Under the pieces are notes generated by a model. The model worked only from the letters and a program-made list of their open reading frames with translations, had not been told where the DNA came from and made no database searches. A stretch of DNA of 64,000 nucleotides, from NCBI GenBank assembly GCA_010015745.1, contig ML978170.1:1-64000 (forward strand), read 5' to 3'. This stretch comes from Setomelanomma holmii (lineage: Eukaryota > Ascomycota > Dothideomycetes > Pleosporales > Phaeosphaeriaceae). Positions within the stretch are counted from its first letter, which is position 1, and each line of letters begins with the position of its first letter. Below, piece by piece: positions 11,019 through 22,291 of the stretch. The translations under genes and the position numbers were made by a program.

Positions 11019-12417
11019 CTACACCGCACCACTCCCAGCCTCAGGCACACTCGCCCCTTCCAACCCAACCTGCACCGTCTTCTCACCACTCCCACTCCCG
11101 CTACCATTCCTCTCCACACTCTCCACATCACCAAGAGCCGTGAACGCCTCCAGGAAATCATGCTTCAGATCTTCCCACCCCTCCACACCAACACTCACTC
11201 TCAACAGCTTCTCATCCACCTCGGTATCGCTCATCTTGCGCCACTCAATCAGACTCTCCACGCCGCCCAGACTCGTCGCATGATGAAAGAGGTGCAGTTT
11301 CGACGGCAAGCTGCGCGCTTGTGTAGGCGTGTGCGTGTATATACTAAACACAGGCCCGAAGCCGTTTGGCATTTGTTTCTTCAGCCATGCAAAATTGCTC
11401 GTTTGGAGGGACGCATGGGAGATTTTGGACACGACTTTGCGCACGATGGACGAGTCGGGTGTGTCGCTAGTTAATGCGGAGTGAAGCCATGCAACGAGAT
11501 TCTCGGCGCTGGAGGATTGCCGCTGCACGCGGAGGGCCAATGTTCGCAGGGAGCGGACGCCGAGCCAGCCTTCTAGATTGCCCATGACGCTGCCTAGAAA
11601 TAAGCGTTCTTCGCGAAGGCTGAGTGCCATTTTGTGTCCGGAGTGGCCTTTTGCGGTAGCGAGGATCCCGCAGAGCATGTCGCTGTGGCCGCCAATGTAC
11701 TTTGTGCCGCTGTGCATGACGATGTCCGCGCCCCATGCGAACGGGTCTTGGAGGCCGGGCGGGCCGAACGTGGAGTCAACGGAGAGCAGGGCGCCGCGGG
11801 CATGGGCGAGTTTAGCGTATTTGGAGATCTCGTAGGCTTCGCCGGTGGGATTGAGGGGTGTTTCGAGGTGCACAAGGTCGCCTTTACCCAGGTTGCCCCA
11901 GGTAGATTCGTCGTGGAGGTCGACTGTCTTGACGCCGTGTATTTTTTTGTGCAGATTGATTACCTATGCTTGTTAGATTTCAGACTAGAGGAGATTTGTC
12001 TGGACGTGGGAGGTATTGAGAGACTAGACATACACCATGACATCCATGATATCCACCACTAATTGCAATAACCTTGGGCACAAGATTGACCAACAGCGCA
12101 TGAAACGCACTTAGGCCGCTGCTATAGCTGATGACATGATTCGCCAGTCCCTCATATGCCTCCTCTTTCTCACCTGGGAACATAAGAGGTGCTAGGATGG
12201 TTTCAAGCCGGTTGATGTTTGCATTCGCCAGTCTCGAGTACACAAGCGGGGTTGAGAGGTCGGGGAACTCGCCATCTTCCGGCACCGGCTGTAGCTCGTC
12301 TGGGTTGCGGGGGTAGCGAAATGTTGTTGACGTGTGGATGGGAGGTGCGACGTCTGTTAATGCATTGATGCGGTTGTCGGCGTGGATGCCATATGTTGCT
12401 GGCGAGTAGGTCGGCAT
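11019..12417 (-). CDS. Cys/Met metabolism PLP-dependent enzyme
   Basis: Member of the cystathionine gamma-synthase/beta-lyase family of pyridoxal-phosphate enzymes that move sulfur between cysteine and homocysteine skeletons. Exons 12417-12034 and 11963-11019 join across a 70-nt intron (GTATGT...TAG) to give 442 residues. ATG 12417 is the first in-frame ATG. The N-terminal half has Y-S-R-L-A-N-A-N and S-Y-S-S-G-L-S-A, where the cofactor phosphate binds. The C-terminal half has E-T-P-L-N-P-T-G, V-D-S-T-F-G-P-P and H-S-G-T-K-Y-I-G-G-H-S-D, which contains the lysine that binds PLP. No mitochondrial presequence is evident. It resembles the less-studied fungal branch of the family, so the exact substrate is not assigned. 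Confidence 0.88.
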
Positions 12418-13112
12418 GGTGGGGTATGTGGTTTCGAAGTGTGTTGACAACGGTCAGTCTAAATAACAAACGCTGAAAGGAAATGGGTGGATGTGAGTCA
12501 ATGGCAGAGCATGTTTAGGGTGGAAGATATGTCAACACCGCGCCCTGCGTAGATATATTGAGCGAAGCTCTAGCCATTCCGGCTGTTAAGTGGAGCTCGA
12601 GCATTCCGTCACCGGGTCTTTTCACGGCATCCTAGGGTTCTTGGTGTAGAGCATTGATGTACGGTAGGTTGGCATTGTGGATTAGCAAAAGGTCTACTCT
12701 CATGGTGTCGACTATTGCTCGGTCAAATAGAGCAAGTATGATTCGAACTTGTTAGACTTGTGGCACGGCTGGCGCATGGGTAGCGTCGGGATGTTTGGAG
12801 ATGGCGCGATAGCCACGCGTTGAGCCCGAGGCGATGACGATGAATCAGGGTGGGATGTGGCGGGGTAGCTCCGCGATTTCGTGATTGCCCCTCACCACCA
12901 TGAAATTTCACCGGGAAAGGTGGGCGCAATCGACGAGGGCGTAGAAATCGTCTATAGTGTTATCTGATTAAAGTGAAAGTGCTTCATTGATTTGGTTTGT
13001 GATCCTTCATTTCGTCAGAGTTTCAACGACGCTCACTTGACTGCAAGTGAAAGTCGCGCATTGCATCTCAAGACGAACTGCCACGAAAGTGTCTCCTGAC
13101 CATTCTACCTAT
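12418..13112. other. Intergenic, no gene seen
   Basis: This is the 5' side of the PLP enzyme and the 3' side of the cyclophilin gene. No conserved motif is seen. Confidence 0.6.
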
Positions 13113-14010
13113 CTACAAAACACCAGCCTTCGTGATTGTGGGCGACTTTCTGTACTTGATTTGTCCTGTGCTGCTGCCCGCGGCCTCGATGGCCCTTACG
13201 ACCTTGTATGATTCGACATCGCCATCTGGAACCTGGCCGAAAACGACGTGCTTTCCGTCTAGCCACGAGGTAACGATGGTTGTGATGAAGAATTGGGAGC
13301 CGTTCCTACGAAGAGTCAGAAGTGTTCACGGTTGCAGGATGTGGGGAGCGTACGTGTTGGGCCCGGCGTTGGCCATGGAGAGGAGGAAGGGCTTGGTGTG
13401 CTTGAGCTTGAAGTTCTCGTCAGGGAACTTCTCGCCATAGATGGACTTGCCACCAGTGCCCTGACAGTTATTAGTTTGAGCCTTCTACAAAGGTTCTGCG
13501 CGCAATGCGTTCAAGAAAGACTTACATTGCCACGAGTGAAGTCTCCACCCTGGAGCATGAAGTCGGGAATGACGCGGTGGAACTTGGAGCCAGCATAGCC
13601 GAAGCCCTTCTCGCCGGTCGACAGCGCGCGAAAATTCTCTGCGGTTCTTGGTACAGTCTCGTCAAACAGCTCGAAGTTGATGCGGCCCTGTTGCACTGCA
13701 CTGCCATGTTAGCAATTGATCTAAGCGGCCGGGTACATTGTGCGAGGAGCCAATATCTCACAAGAAGCTATCATTTTGGGGTGCATGAGGGGTAGAGACG
13801 CGCACCTTTGGCTTCGCCCTTGCCGGTGATATTGCCATCCTTGTCGACCTCAACCTCAGGGCCTTCCCACTCAACATCGAAGTACGATTTGATAGTCATG
13901 TTGTATGCCGAAGGAGTAAAGAAACGCTTGGTGATAGGAGCTGCTCGAATGGAAGAGGTACTCGCGCGAAAGGCCGAAGGAGCAGAAGCTCGAAGGTGGG
14001 GCATGAACAT
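13113..14010 (-). CDS. Cyclophilin (peptidyl-prolyl isomerase)
   Basis: Cis-trans prolyl isomerase that aids protein folding and is the target of cyclosporin A. Exons are 14010-13806, 13695-13526, 13460-13354 and 13305-13113, with introns of 110, 65 and 48 nt, giving 224 residues. The active-site loop F-H-R-V-I-P-D-F-M-L-Q-G-G-D-F-T (about 107-122, catalytic Arg109), N-G-S-Q-F-F-I (about 162-168) and the drug-binding Trp175 are all present. The first 37 residues are basic, Ser/Ala-rich and non-acidic, so the long form should enter mitochondria. A second ATG at 13899 starts directly before the conserved body and would give a cytosolic form, as is known for the single cyclophilin gene of Neurospora crassa. 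The 110-nt first intron is longer than its neighbours. Confidence 0.94.
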
Positions 14011-14883
14011 GGCGGGGGTGGGCGGGATGCGCTAAGGGTTGTCAGACCATTACCCTCGTCGGTGAATCGCGAGAAGCTGTGTATTTGCTTCTGGTGACGA
14101 GCGCCACAACTACAATGGGCAGCTCATCCGAAGGTGGACAGGACGATCGCTTACCTGTAGGGCGATTGGTTCAGTTGGAGCTACTCTACAATTACTGTCC
14201 TGCCGGATCGATGGGTGGCGACGGCAAGGGAGGGATGGAGGGTGGGATTGGGCAGCTATGCAATACAACAAGCAAACAGGGAACTATAGTACAAACGAGT
14301 ATCAGTGTGTTGCGAGATGAATGTCGCAACAAGGTAGAGGAGATGAGTGTGTCGAACGACTGGACATTTTTGCGATTCAAGCTTGAGCACAAACCCGTCT
14401 ACTAGCGCATTGCTCGATCTGGAGTCCTGAGTACTCTTGACTGCATACTTTGAAAGCCTGGTAGGTTTGCTGACGCAGGTTAAGTATTGCTGGAGAAATC
14501 GAAGTCATCGTGGCTTTCGCGCGTTCGTTTTACAGCCGATCAGTGCTTCATGCTCCAGTCGCAATTGCCTTCGCGGTGAGTGAGCTTCAATCAAAGAGAG
14601 TGATCCGTGCACGATCACGTGCATCAATCCCCACACTTTGACATGGATCTCACCCTTGCGTCCCTCGTGGCAGGAATGCTTCAACCGGAGTTGCAGTCTA
14701 TTCCAATTTCTACTCGGCACCGAAAATACCGCGTCTATAGCGACCCAAGCTCGACGTGTCCTACGAAGCTGTTAGGGCAACTCATCATTGTCCTCTTTGG
14801 GACGGAGTTCAATAAGCTGCCACATCAACCTTCCCTCGACCCCCTCGACACCACAACCAGACACACATCACAACACCGCCACC
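14011..14883. other. Divergent intergenic region
   Basis: This stretch separates the divergently transcribed cyclophilin and Ent3 genes and probably holds both promoters. Only frames without family features are seen. Confidence 0.55.
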
Positions 14884-16626
14884 ATGGATCTCAACAGTCT
14901 GAAAGACCAAGTGAGCAATCTCACCCTCTACGATCTGAAGGCGGGATTTCGGAAAGCTCAAAATGGTATGCTTCGAGGGAGGCTGGTAGAGGGCACCTGC
15001 TAATGCGCTCTAGCGGTGATGAACTACACGGAGATGGAGGCCAAGGTGCGAGAGGCCACCAACAACGAGCCATGGGGTACGTTGACATCTTCACAACATT
15101 GGCAGCGACTGACCTCGATGAGGTGCATCATCGACCATGCTTCAGGAGATCGCCAATGGGACATTCAACTAGTATGCGATACGAACGACGCCTGCATTCC
15201 GGCAACTGACATTTCCAGTCAATTGCTCAATGAGATCATGCCCATGATTTACAAGCGCTTCACAGAAAAGGCGTCAGAAGAGTGGAGGCAAATCTACAAG
15301 GTACAAGAGCAAGGCTATTCAGTCAATGTATGCTAATGCTGACCATCCCAGGCGCTGCAACTGCTCGAATTCCTCGTCAAGAACGGCTCCGAACGAGTCA
15401 TCGACGATGCGCGCGCCCACGTTTCTCTTCTCAAAATGCTGCGGCAGTTCCACTTCATCGATCAAAACGGCAAGGATCAGGGCATCAACGTGCGCAACCG
15501 GGCCAAGGAACTGGCAGAATTGCTGAGCGACGTCGACCGCATCCGCGCCGAACGAAAGAAATCACGAGCGAATCGCAATAAATTCGGGGGTGTCGAGGGC
15601 GGCAGCGGCATGGGCATGGGCGGCATGTCCGGCAGCGGAGGTTTCTCGAGTGGTGGCGGGAGCAGCAGCAGATATGGTGGATTTGGAAGCGAGTCGGCAG
15701 AGTACGGCAACTACAATGGCGGTGTGTATGGGGATGGAGGCGGCTTCGGTGGCAACGCAGCAAGCTTCAATGATACTCAACAACGGCGCGATCGCTTCGA
15801 CGAGTACGACGAATATGACGAGGGCGAGGTGGCCAGCCCGCCTGCGCGACGGAAGGAGGCAGCCCCAGCGGCCAGCAGAAGAGAGCCCAAGAAGGAAGAA
15901 CCAAAGGCAAAGGCGCCTGAGCCAGTGGCAGATCTGCTCGCCTGGGATGATGAGCCTGCGCCCGTATCGACATCAACAGGGAAGCAGCCTGTGGCAGCAG
16001 CAGGAAACGACTTTGGCGACGACGACGACTTTGACGACTTCCAGTCTGCAACCCCAGCGCCTGCGCCTGCGGCAAAGCCTACAGGCTTTAGTATTGCACC
16101 TCCGGCATCCACGTCAACCATAACCTCCTCGACTCAATTTGCTGCACCCCAGCCGCAGTCCGCCGCGAACAACAACAACTTCAATGACCTACTTGCGACG
16201 GTATCACCGCCACCGGCAGCCAACAAGATGGCTTCCCCTCCAATTTCCGCCCCTTCGACCTTTTCTCACGTCCCGCAGCAGCCGTCTGGCTACCAGGCTA
16301 CCGGTCCCAACTACTTCACCTCGGTCAACGTTGGCGGCGCCCCTCAGTCGGGGAGCTCCACGCCCTCTGTCATGTCTCCAGGTGGCAAGATCGGGGCTGC
16401 AGCACCCAAAAAGGCAGGCGGAGACGCATTTGCCAGCTTGCTTGGAGGCGTTGCGCCGAAGAAGTCCAACACGCCCACACAGAGGGTCACAATGGGCGAT
16501 CTGGCGAAGCAGAAGACAAGTCAGGGCTTGTGGGGCGCTCCTGCCTCTGGTTCCAGCACGCCAGCAGCCCAGGCACCTCAAGGCAGATCAAAACCGGGAG
16601 GCGCTCTGGGAGATTTGTTGGGTTAG
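14884..16626 (+). CDS. ent3: Epsin-like clathrin adaptor Ent3
   Basis: Adaptor for clathrin-coated vesicles between trans-Golgi and endosomes. Five exons (14884-14965, 15014-15076, 15123-15171, 15219-15300, 15352-16626) with introns of 46-51 nt encode 516 residues. The start lies in a good context (CACCATGG). An ENTH domain spans about residues 16-150, with N-N-E-P-W-G, R-F-T-E-K-A-S-E-E-W-R-Q-I-Y-K and R-N-R-A-K-E-L-A-E-L-L, closely following the yeast Ent3 pattern rather than Ent1/2. The tail is Gly/Ser- then Pro/Ala-rich. It carries D-L-L-A-W-D-D-E and the acidic-Phe motif D-D-F-D-D-F-Q, which in this family binds gamma-adaptin/GGA ear domains. Family knowledge predicts phosphoinositide binding by the ENTH domain. 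Confidence 0.93.
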
Positions 16627-16920
16627 TAGTAGACCGGAATGAGACGGGGTTTGGATGCAAAATGTGGCGTACGATAGGACAGTCTCGAGCAACGAATATC
16701 ACACGAAGGTGCAGATTGTATCTTGACTTGCAGACACTCTTTGGTTGAATCCTCTGCGGTACGCTCAAGGTGCAGTTTCGGGGAAGGCGCGCACTGATTG
16801 GCCGAACCCCTAATCTCCGCATCTCATCTCAACCCACACCACACAACATGTGAACGACACTCCCATCCTTACTCCCTTTTTGATCAACCACACTCTTTTC
16901 TGCTTTCTGATGATGCCTTA
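16627..16920 (+). promoter_or_regulatory. Short Ent3-Ted1 spacer
   Basis: Less than 300 bases separate the Ent3 stop from the next ATG on the same strand. The last 120 bases are C/T-rich on the coding strand (C-A-C and C-T-C runs), a common pyrimidine-rich feature of fungal promoters and 5' leaders. Nothing else is seen. Confidence 0.4.
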
Positions 16921-19095
16921 ATGCGTCCCTCCCAATTCTTCCTCACCCTCGCCATCTGCCTCGCTCCGGTAGCGCTAATCGGCACCACATGGCTCTACCT
17001 GTATCCCATTTTCCACGGCTGCGCGTTTCCCACTCCGCCCGCGGAAGTTGGGATTGGGAACGTTGCGCCGTTTCGCCTTCTCGCGCTCGGTGACCCGCAA
17101 CTCGAGGGCGATTCTAGCCTACCGGATCCAAACGCGCCCGTGTTTCCGAGTCTGCAATACGTCCTGCAAGACCTGCGGTACGCCCCAGATATTCGTGCAC
17201 GCGTATCGATCCTGCGCACCGCCGCGCAGGGCAGCATGAAAGACGCTTTACGCTGGCTCGAGGGCAAGCGCAAAGCAGTAGACTTGTGGGGCAACGATTA
17301 CTACCTTGCGCATATCGTAACAAGTACGCGCTGGTGGGCGGAACCGAGTCATGTTGCAGTCCTGGGGGATTTGCTGGGGAGTCAGTGGATTACAGATGGC
17401 GAGTTTGAGAAGAGGGCGGGGAGGTATTGGGGGAGGGTTATGAAGGGGCTGGAGAAGGTGCCGGGAACGGTGTATGGGGTTGTGGAGGGGGAGGGGGAAC
17501 GTGAGGACGAACACATGAAGGATGAGGAGAAGAGGGAAGTGAGTAAGGGGACCAAAGGGCACAAGGAAGATAATGAGCAGGAAGAGGAGATGGTAACACA
17601 CGACGTGGAGTTGAAGGAGGAGAACAAAGATGACGAACAAGCGGCGACTCCAGCTGGTGGAAATTTGGCTAGAGCAATTGCCGAGGCAATTGAAGAGGCT
17701 GAGGGTCGAGACGAAGATAGCGGCGAGCAAGCGGAGCACGGCGAAGCTGAAGGCAAAGATGAGGAAGCACCTGAGAAGCCACCGCTAAGGAAGCCGACCT
17801 GGGGCGGAACGACAGAGGTATTGGGCGCAGACCTTGAGTGGGCAAATCGGGTCATCAACATTGCGGGCAACCACGATGTTGGCTACGCAGGCGATCTTGA
17901 CGAGTCTAGAGTCGCACGTTTCGAGAAGGCATTTGGAAGCGTGAACTGGGACATTTGGTTCACAATGCCACCAGCGTCAACCACCACGGAGACCTCTGAC
18001 GATTCAATATCCGACCTCGAAACTAACGATACGCCTCCAGCGCTCCGCATTGTTGTTTTAAACTCGATGAACATCGACACGCCGGCATGGTCCTACGAGC
18101 TTCAGACCGAAACCTACTCTTTCATCAACCACATCATCACCACCGCACGCCCAGTCGAAGACAAGACGCATGCCACCATACTTCTCACGCATATCCCTTT
18201 AGAGAAACAGCCAGGCATATGCGTCGACTCGCCGTACTTTGACTTCTTCGATACTGGACAGGGCCTTAAGGAGCAGAACATGTTAAGCGACCACTCGAGC
18301 GAGACAATACTCCAAGGCGTTTTCGGAATGTCAGAAAACAGGTGGGCTGCTGGCAGTGGCCTTGGTCGACGAGGCATCGTCCTCAATGGGCACGACCACG
18401 AAGGATGTGACGTTGTACACTTCATCCACCAAGACGGTGCCGAGGATTGTGACATGGAGCATATCAAAAGTGCAGAAGCACACTGGCCAGCCACGACATC
18501 AACATCGGCAACCGAACCTCCGACTGGTATTTTGGACTCCCTCATCACCTCCGGGACATCCTCAGTCAACGAAACGAACCCACTAATCGACAGTGCTGAT
18601 CACGCTACTTCGCCCTTGACCAAGCCAGCCTCTGACCCCGAACCAGAGCCTGAACCAGAACCTAAGAAAGAGCCCCGCTGGCGCGCCCACCCGTACCCCA
18701 ACCTTCCCTATTCCATCACCCACTCCCGCCTCACAAACACAACAACATGCACACACATCCCATCCTCCCCACATATCCGCGAACTCACTTTGCGCAGCAT
18801 GATGGGCGATTTCTCAGGCCACGCGGGCTTCTTGTCTGCGTGGTTCGATCCAGCAAAGGGGGAGACGGGGGAGTGGATGTTTGATTTTGCGAGCTGTGGG
18901 CTTGGTGTGCAGCATTGGTGGTGGGGGGTGCATAGTGTTGATTTTGCGGTGGTGGTGTTGGGGGTGTTGGGATGGGCGTTGAGGGTGATTGAGAGGAGGA
19001 CGGAAAGGGAGGGGAGGGAGAGGGACCACAACGTGGTGGATGGTATACGAGATATGTCTAACGGAAATGGAAATGGGCATGGGAAGATGGGGTAG
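16921..19095 (+). CDS. Ted1/Cdc1-like calcineurin-type phosphoesterase
   Basis: ER-membrane metallophosphoesterase of the Ted1/Cdc1 group. In yeast these act on GPI-anchor ethanolamine phosphate during ER export. A single exon encodes 724 residues from the first ATG. Residues 6-30 form an N-terminal membrane segment. Metal-binding motifs appear in order: G-D-P-Q (about 57-60), G-D-L-L-G (about 147), G-N-H-D (about 315-318), L-T-H-I-P-L (His at about 424) and G-H-D-H-E-G-C (about 490-496). A C-terminal segment rich in V, L and W is a second membrane span. The protein is longer than yeast Ted1 because of a Glu/Lys-rich insert at about 187-290 and a Pro-Glu repeat near 575-582. Substrate assignment is by homology. 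Confidence 0.85.
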   Translation: MRPSQFFLTLAICLAPVALIGTTWLYLYPIFHGCAFPTPPAEVGIGNVAPFRLLALGDPQLEGDSSLPDPNAPVFPSLQYVLQDLRYAPDIRARVSILRTAAQGSMKDALRWLEGKRKAVDLWGNDYYLAHIVTSTRWWAEPSHVAVLGDLLGSQWITDGEFEKRAGRYWGRVMKGLEKVPGTVYGVVEGEGEREDEHMKDEEKREVSKGTKGHKEDNEQEEEMVTHDVELKEENKDDEQAATPAGGNLARAIAEAIEEAEGRDEDSGEQAEHGEAEGKDEEAPEKPPLRKPTWGGTTEVLGADLEWANRVINIAGNHDVGYAGDLDESRVARFEKAFGSVNWDIWFTMPPASTTTETSDDSISDLETNDTPPALRIVVLNSMNIDTPAWSYELQTETYSFINHIITTARPVEDKTHATILLTHIPLEKQPGICVDSPYFDFFDTGQGLKEQNMLSDHSSETILQGVFGMSENRWAAGSGLGRRGIVLNGHDHEGCDVVHFIHQDGAEDCDMEHIKSAEAHWPATTSTSATEPPTGILDSLITSGTSSVNETNPLIDSADHATSPLTKPASDPEPEPEPEPKKEPRWRAHPYPNLPYSITHSRLTNTTTCTHIPSSPHIRELTLRSMMGDFSGHAGFLSAWFDPAKGETGEWMFDFASCGLGVQHWWWGVHSVDFAVVVLGVLGWALRVIERRTEREGRERDHNVVDGIRDMSNGNGNGHGKMG

Positions 19096-19241
19096 GTGAA
19101 GATAGTTTGGATAAATGGATTGGCATGGCATGGGCATGAGAGCATTTTCGAAGCGCGGCGTTCGAGGCGTTGAGACAGGTAGAACATAACATGAACGCCG
19201 CAATTTTTCAAATTATCTCAACATCACCCACATTTATGCAT

Positions 19242-21188
19242 TCACACCTTCAACCCTTCCATCTCCGGCGTCAACTTCAAAAACCCCTCTCCACCAGTAC
19301 GCTGCGCATCCTCTCTAATCATCTCCGCCGCCCCCTCCCCAATCCCATACGCCACCATCTGCGTATGCCCATTATTCACTCTCGGCACACTGCTCACATC
19401 CGCAACTCTCAAACCCCGCACCCCTTTCACCCTGAGTCTTGAATCCAGCACCGCATTCACATCCCCGTCTTTGCCCATCGCACACGTGCCCGACGCGTGG
19501 TAGCATGTCGTAGCATGTTGTCTGACATGCGATTCCCAATCTTCGCGCTTGGTAAACGAGTGGTGTGCGAGGTCTGCGGGCCATGAACCCTTTATGATTT
19601 GGGCAGTGCCTGAGCCCCGGGTTACAATCTCATTCGCAAACGCACACGCCTCACTCATAACCAGCATATCCAGCGGATGATCCATGTACTTATGATCCAC
19701 AACCGGATTCTTGCTGGGATCCGTACTACTCAACTCCACTGTCCCGCGAGAATGCTGATTGAACAGCAGCGTGCACAGTGCGAAAGCGTGTTTGTGATCT
19801 ACGGGGAAGTCGGCGTATTGTTTCGGGCCGCCGTAGAGCTCTGTATTCCAAAATTCGATGTTTGGTTGGTTTGGTGCGAGGCCCATCGGATCGCGTCCAT
19901 CCTCGCGCTTCGCGTCGCGCCAGGCTGGTACGTCTTTCAAGCGCTCGTCGAGCTTGGCGTACCCGAATATACCGAAAGGGAAGGTAGATAGTACGCCTGT
20001 CCTTTTCTCTTGGTATTCTGCAAAGGAAGCGGCGATGGCGTTGTCGTGGTACGCGAGGTAGTCGTTTGTCAGACCTGGCTCGCTGACTTCGTAGAAGATG
20101 AAGCAGAGCACATGGTCTTGCAGGTTGGCACCGACGCCGGGACTGTCGATCAGGACGGGGATGTTGTGTTTCTTCAGTTGGTTTGCGGGCCCGATGCCGG
20201 AGCGCATGAGGATGGGAGGCGAGCAGTATGCGCCGGCTGTGATGATGATCTCTTTGCGCGCGATGTAGTCGATCTTGCTTCCTGTCTTCGATATGGTCGA
20301 TACGCCGGTTGCGGTGAGTGTGGAGGCATCGTGGGAGAAGAGGATCTTGTCAACGGTTACGGACGTCTTGATGGTGATGTTGTCGCGGCGGTAGTTCTTG
20401 GTGATGAAGTCTGCTGCGGTGGTGCGTATGCCTTGGTATACGGTGCGTGGGACGTCGCCACAGCCATGGGGTGATTCGCCCGTAGAGAACATGTCCGCGT
20501 GGTACGGGAGACCAAGGTCGACCATGCTGTCTCTAACGCGCTGTGAGATGGGCGCGAGATCGTGAGGCGCAATGTGAAGAGGGCCCGATGTGCCATGCAC
20601 GCTGTCGTCTTGCTGGTGCCAGTCTTTTGGGTGGAACGTCTCTGACTTGGTTCATGTCAACCTGGTGCTTATGAAGATGACGATTGTAGGGATGCTTACT
20701 TTCTTCATGTACTCAAACATCTTGTCGCCGGTCCATTCCTCCAAACCCCAGTCATCGTAGTCTTGTTTTGTACCACGAATACACAGCGTGCCATTGACAC
20801 CACTTGATCCACCCAAGAATCTTCCTCGACTGCAGTTCACTCTCCTGTTGTTCACTGCCGCCATCGGCTCTGTGACAATATTCCAGTCGGTCTCGCTGTC
20901 GAAGTTCTTGCTCCATCCTCCAGCCATGTGCACATTCTCGAGGTCTGCATTGTCTGGGCCAGCTTCGAGGACAAGGATTTTGGCGTTGAGGTCTTCTGCG
21001 AGACGGCCAGCTATCACGCAGCCTGATGTTCCGCCTCTTGAAGCGTGTCAGTAGTGATACTGATGCGTTTCATGCAATATGGGAGACATTTCGCGGAGCA
21101 AATTGTCTGAAAGAAGTACGTACCCGCAAATGATGTAGTCGTACTCCTCAGCTGGGTCGACTGAGTCGACTCGTTCGAGAGATGCCAT
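19242..21188 (-). CDS. GMC-family FAD oxidoreductase
   Basis: FAD-dependent alcohol oxidase/dehydrogenase of the glucose-methanol-choline family. Exons 21188-21124, 21036-20700 and 20645-19242 join across 87- and 54-nt introns to give 601 residues, normal for the family. The FAD-binding G-G-G-T-S-G lies at 22-27. GMC signature 1 (G-R-F-L-G-G-S-S-G-V-N-G) lies at 93-104 and signature 2 (G-A-Y-C-S-P-P...S-G-I-G-P) starts at about 272. The catalytic His517 lies in C-Y-H-A-S-G-T-C, and the second active-site His561 in V-N-N-G-H-T-Q. There is no signal peptide, so it is probably cytosolic or peroxisomal. It resembles the choline-dehydrogenase-like branch, but the substrate is unknown. It converges with the Ted1-like gene, about 150 bases apart. 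Confidence 0.92.
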
Positions 21189-22291
21189 GGTGGTTGCTAC
21201 GATAATGGAGGCCGCCAGACACTACAAAGCCAAAACTCAGGTGTAAGCTCAGTGGGGCATGACGTTTGTATAAGCTCTTTATGGGTCCAGCCTGCTGGGT
21301 TGAGGTACGGAACACAACCGCGCCTTTTCCGCACGGGGCTCTTCGATATATCGGGTGATTTCCGTTTGAGTAGCCTAATTCTCTGTCGGCTAGTACAGCA
21401 TGCTGCTCATCTTGAGCCAATGAAAGGGGGGCCAACCGGATGGACTCGAGGCGTGTTCCCCATTTGGGAGTCATGGACCAATCTGGGTAGTCCAAGTGTA
21501 TTGGCGGAATACGGAATGGATCCGTGAAGCCGTCGACAGCGTGGCTGCCCCTGGGGCTTGTGCATCTCCATGAGCATCCACGCGGCACCAACTGATACTC
21601 CACTCAATCTGGCCAATTAGGTTTGATAATTCTGCCCTCAAGTGATGCGCTTCTTAAGACCGGGCGCATGCGAGCGTAACCCCACTGCGTGATTTGCGGG
21701 GTATGGGGAAGCCTAGTTCCGAGGTTCCTGCTCTTCACCACGACTCTATCGTGTTTTGTAACAACCATCTTGAGCTCAACCTCCTTTGTGCTGCGGGTTT
21801 CTTGTTCCGGTCTCCAATATGGTGCGAGAGATTCTGATGTAACGCGTGAGGCGATTGTCTCAGCAGGCCCGTGATCATGGGTACCATTACACGTCAGCTG
21901 TGGGAATCATCGTTTACCATGACAATTGTTCAAAGGTAAAACAACTGCCGTCTTTTCGTATGGAAGTGGAAGCGTAAATTGAAGGAAGTAGTGGAAGGTA
22001 GGTGTTAAGAAGAGAAGTCTTCATTTGATGAGAGATCAAGAGATGTCCATGCGTCTGCTTCTTTCTTTCTTATCTGATTGTCACAGCTACACTATCACGT
22101 GACTGCAAAGTGCATCGAAAATATTTGTCATCGGCTTATCATTGAATTGATTTAGGTGATCGGTCTCCATGACCTTGCCCGTCACGTTGCAAGGTGGTCA
22201 TGCTGACTTTCGTCTTCATAGTCCGTAACATTCTTCACACTTCAGTCTCAGACTTACCTGATGGCCTCCTGCATGTATCATGACACCACCA
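21189..22291. other. Intergenic, no gene seen
   Basis: About 1.1 kb upstream of the GMC gene contains only frames without codon or domain support. It presumably holds the GMC promoter and the 3' flank of the next minus-strand gene. Confidence 0.55.

Noticed and set aside
11634..12062. Plus-strand frame of 142 codons opposite the PLP enzyme
   Set aside because: It lies antisense to coding sequence with catalytic motifs and has no family features.
12725..12800. Possible tRNA B-box (GTTCGAATC on the minus strand)
   Set aside because: No A-box, acceptor stem or anticodon arm can be formed around it.
16798..16920. Longer Ted1-like start
   Set aside because: The upstream frame has no ATG and is C/T-rich leader. 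The membrane segment begins directly after ATG 16921.
19677..20474. Plus-strand frames opposite the GMC gene
   Set aside because: Shadow frames. The minus strand carries all the GMC signatures.
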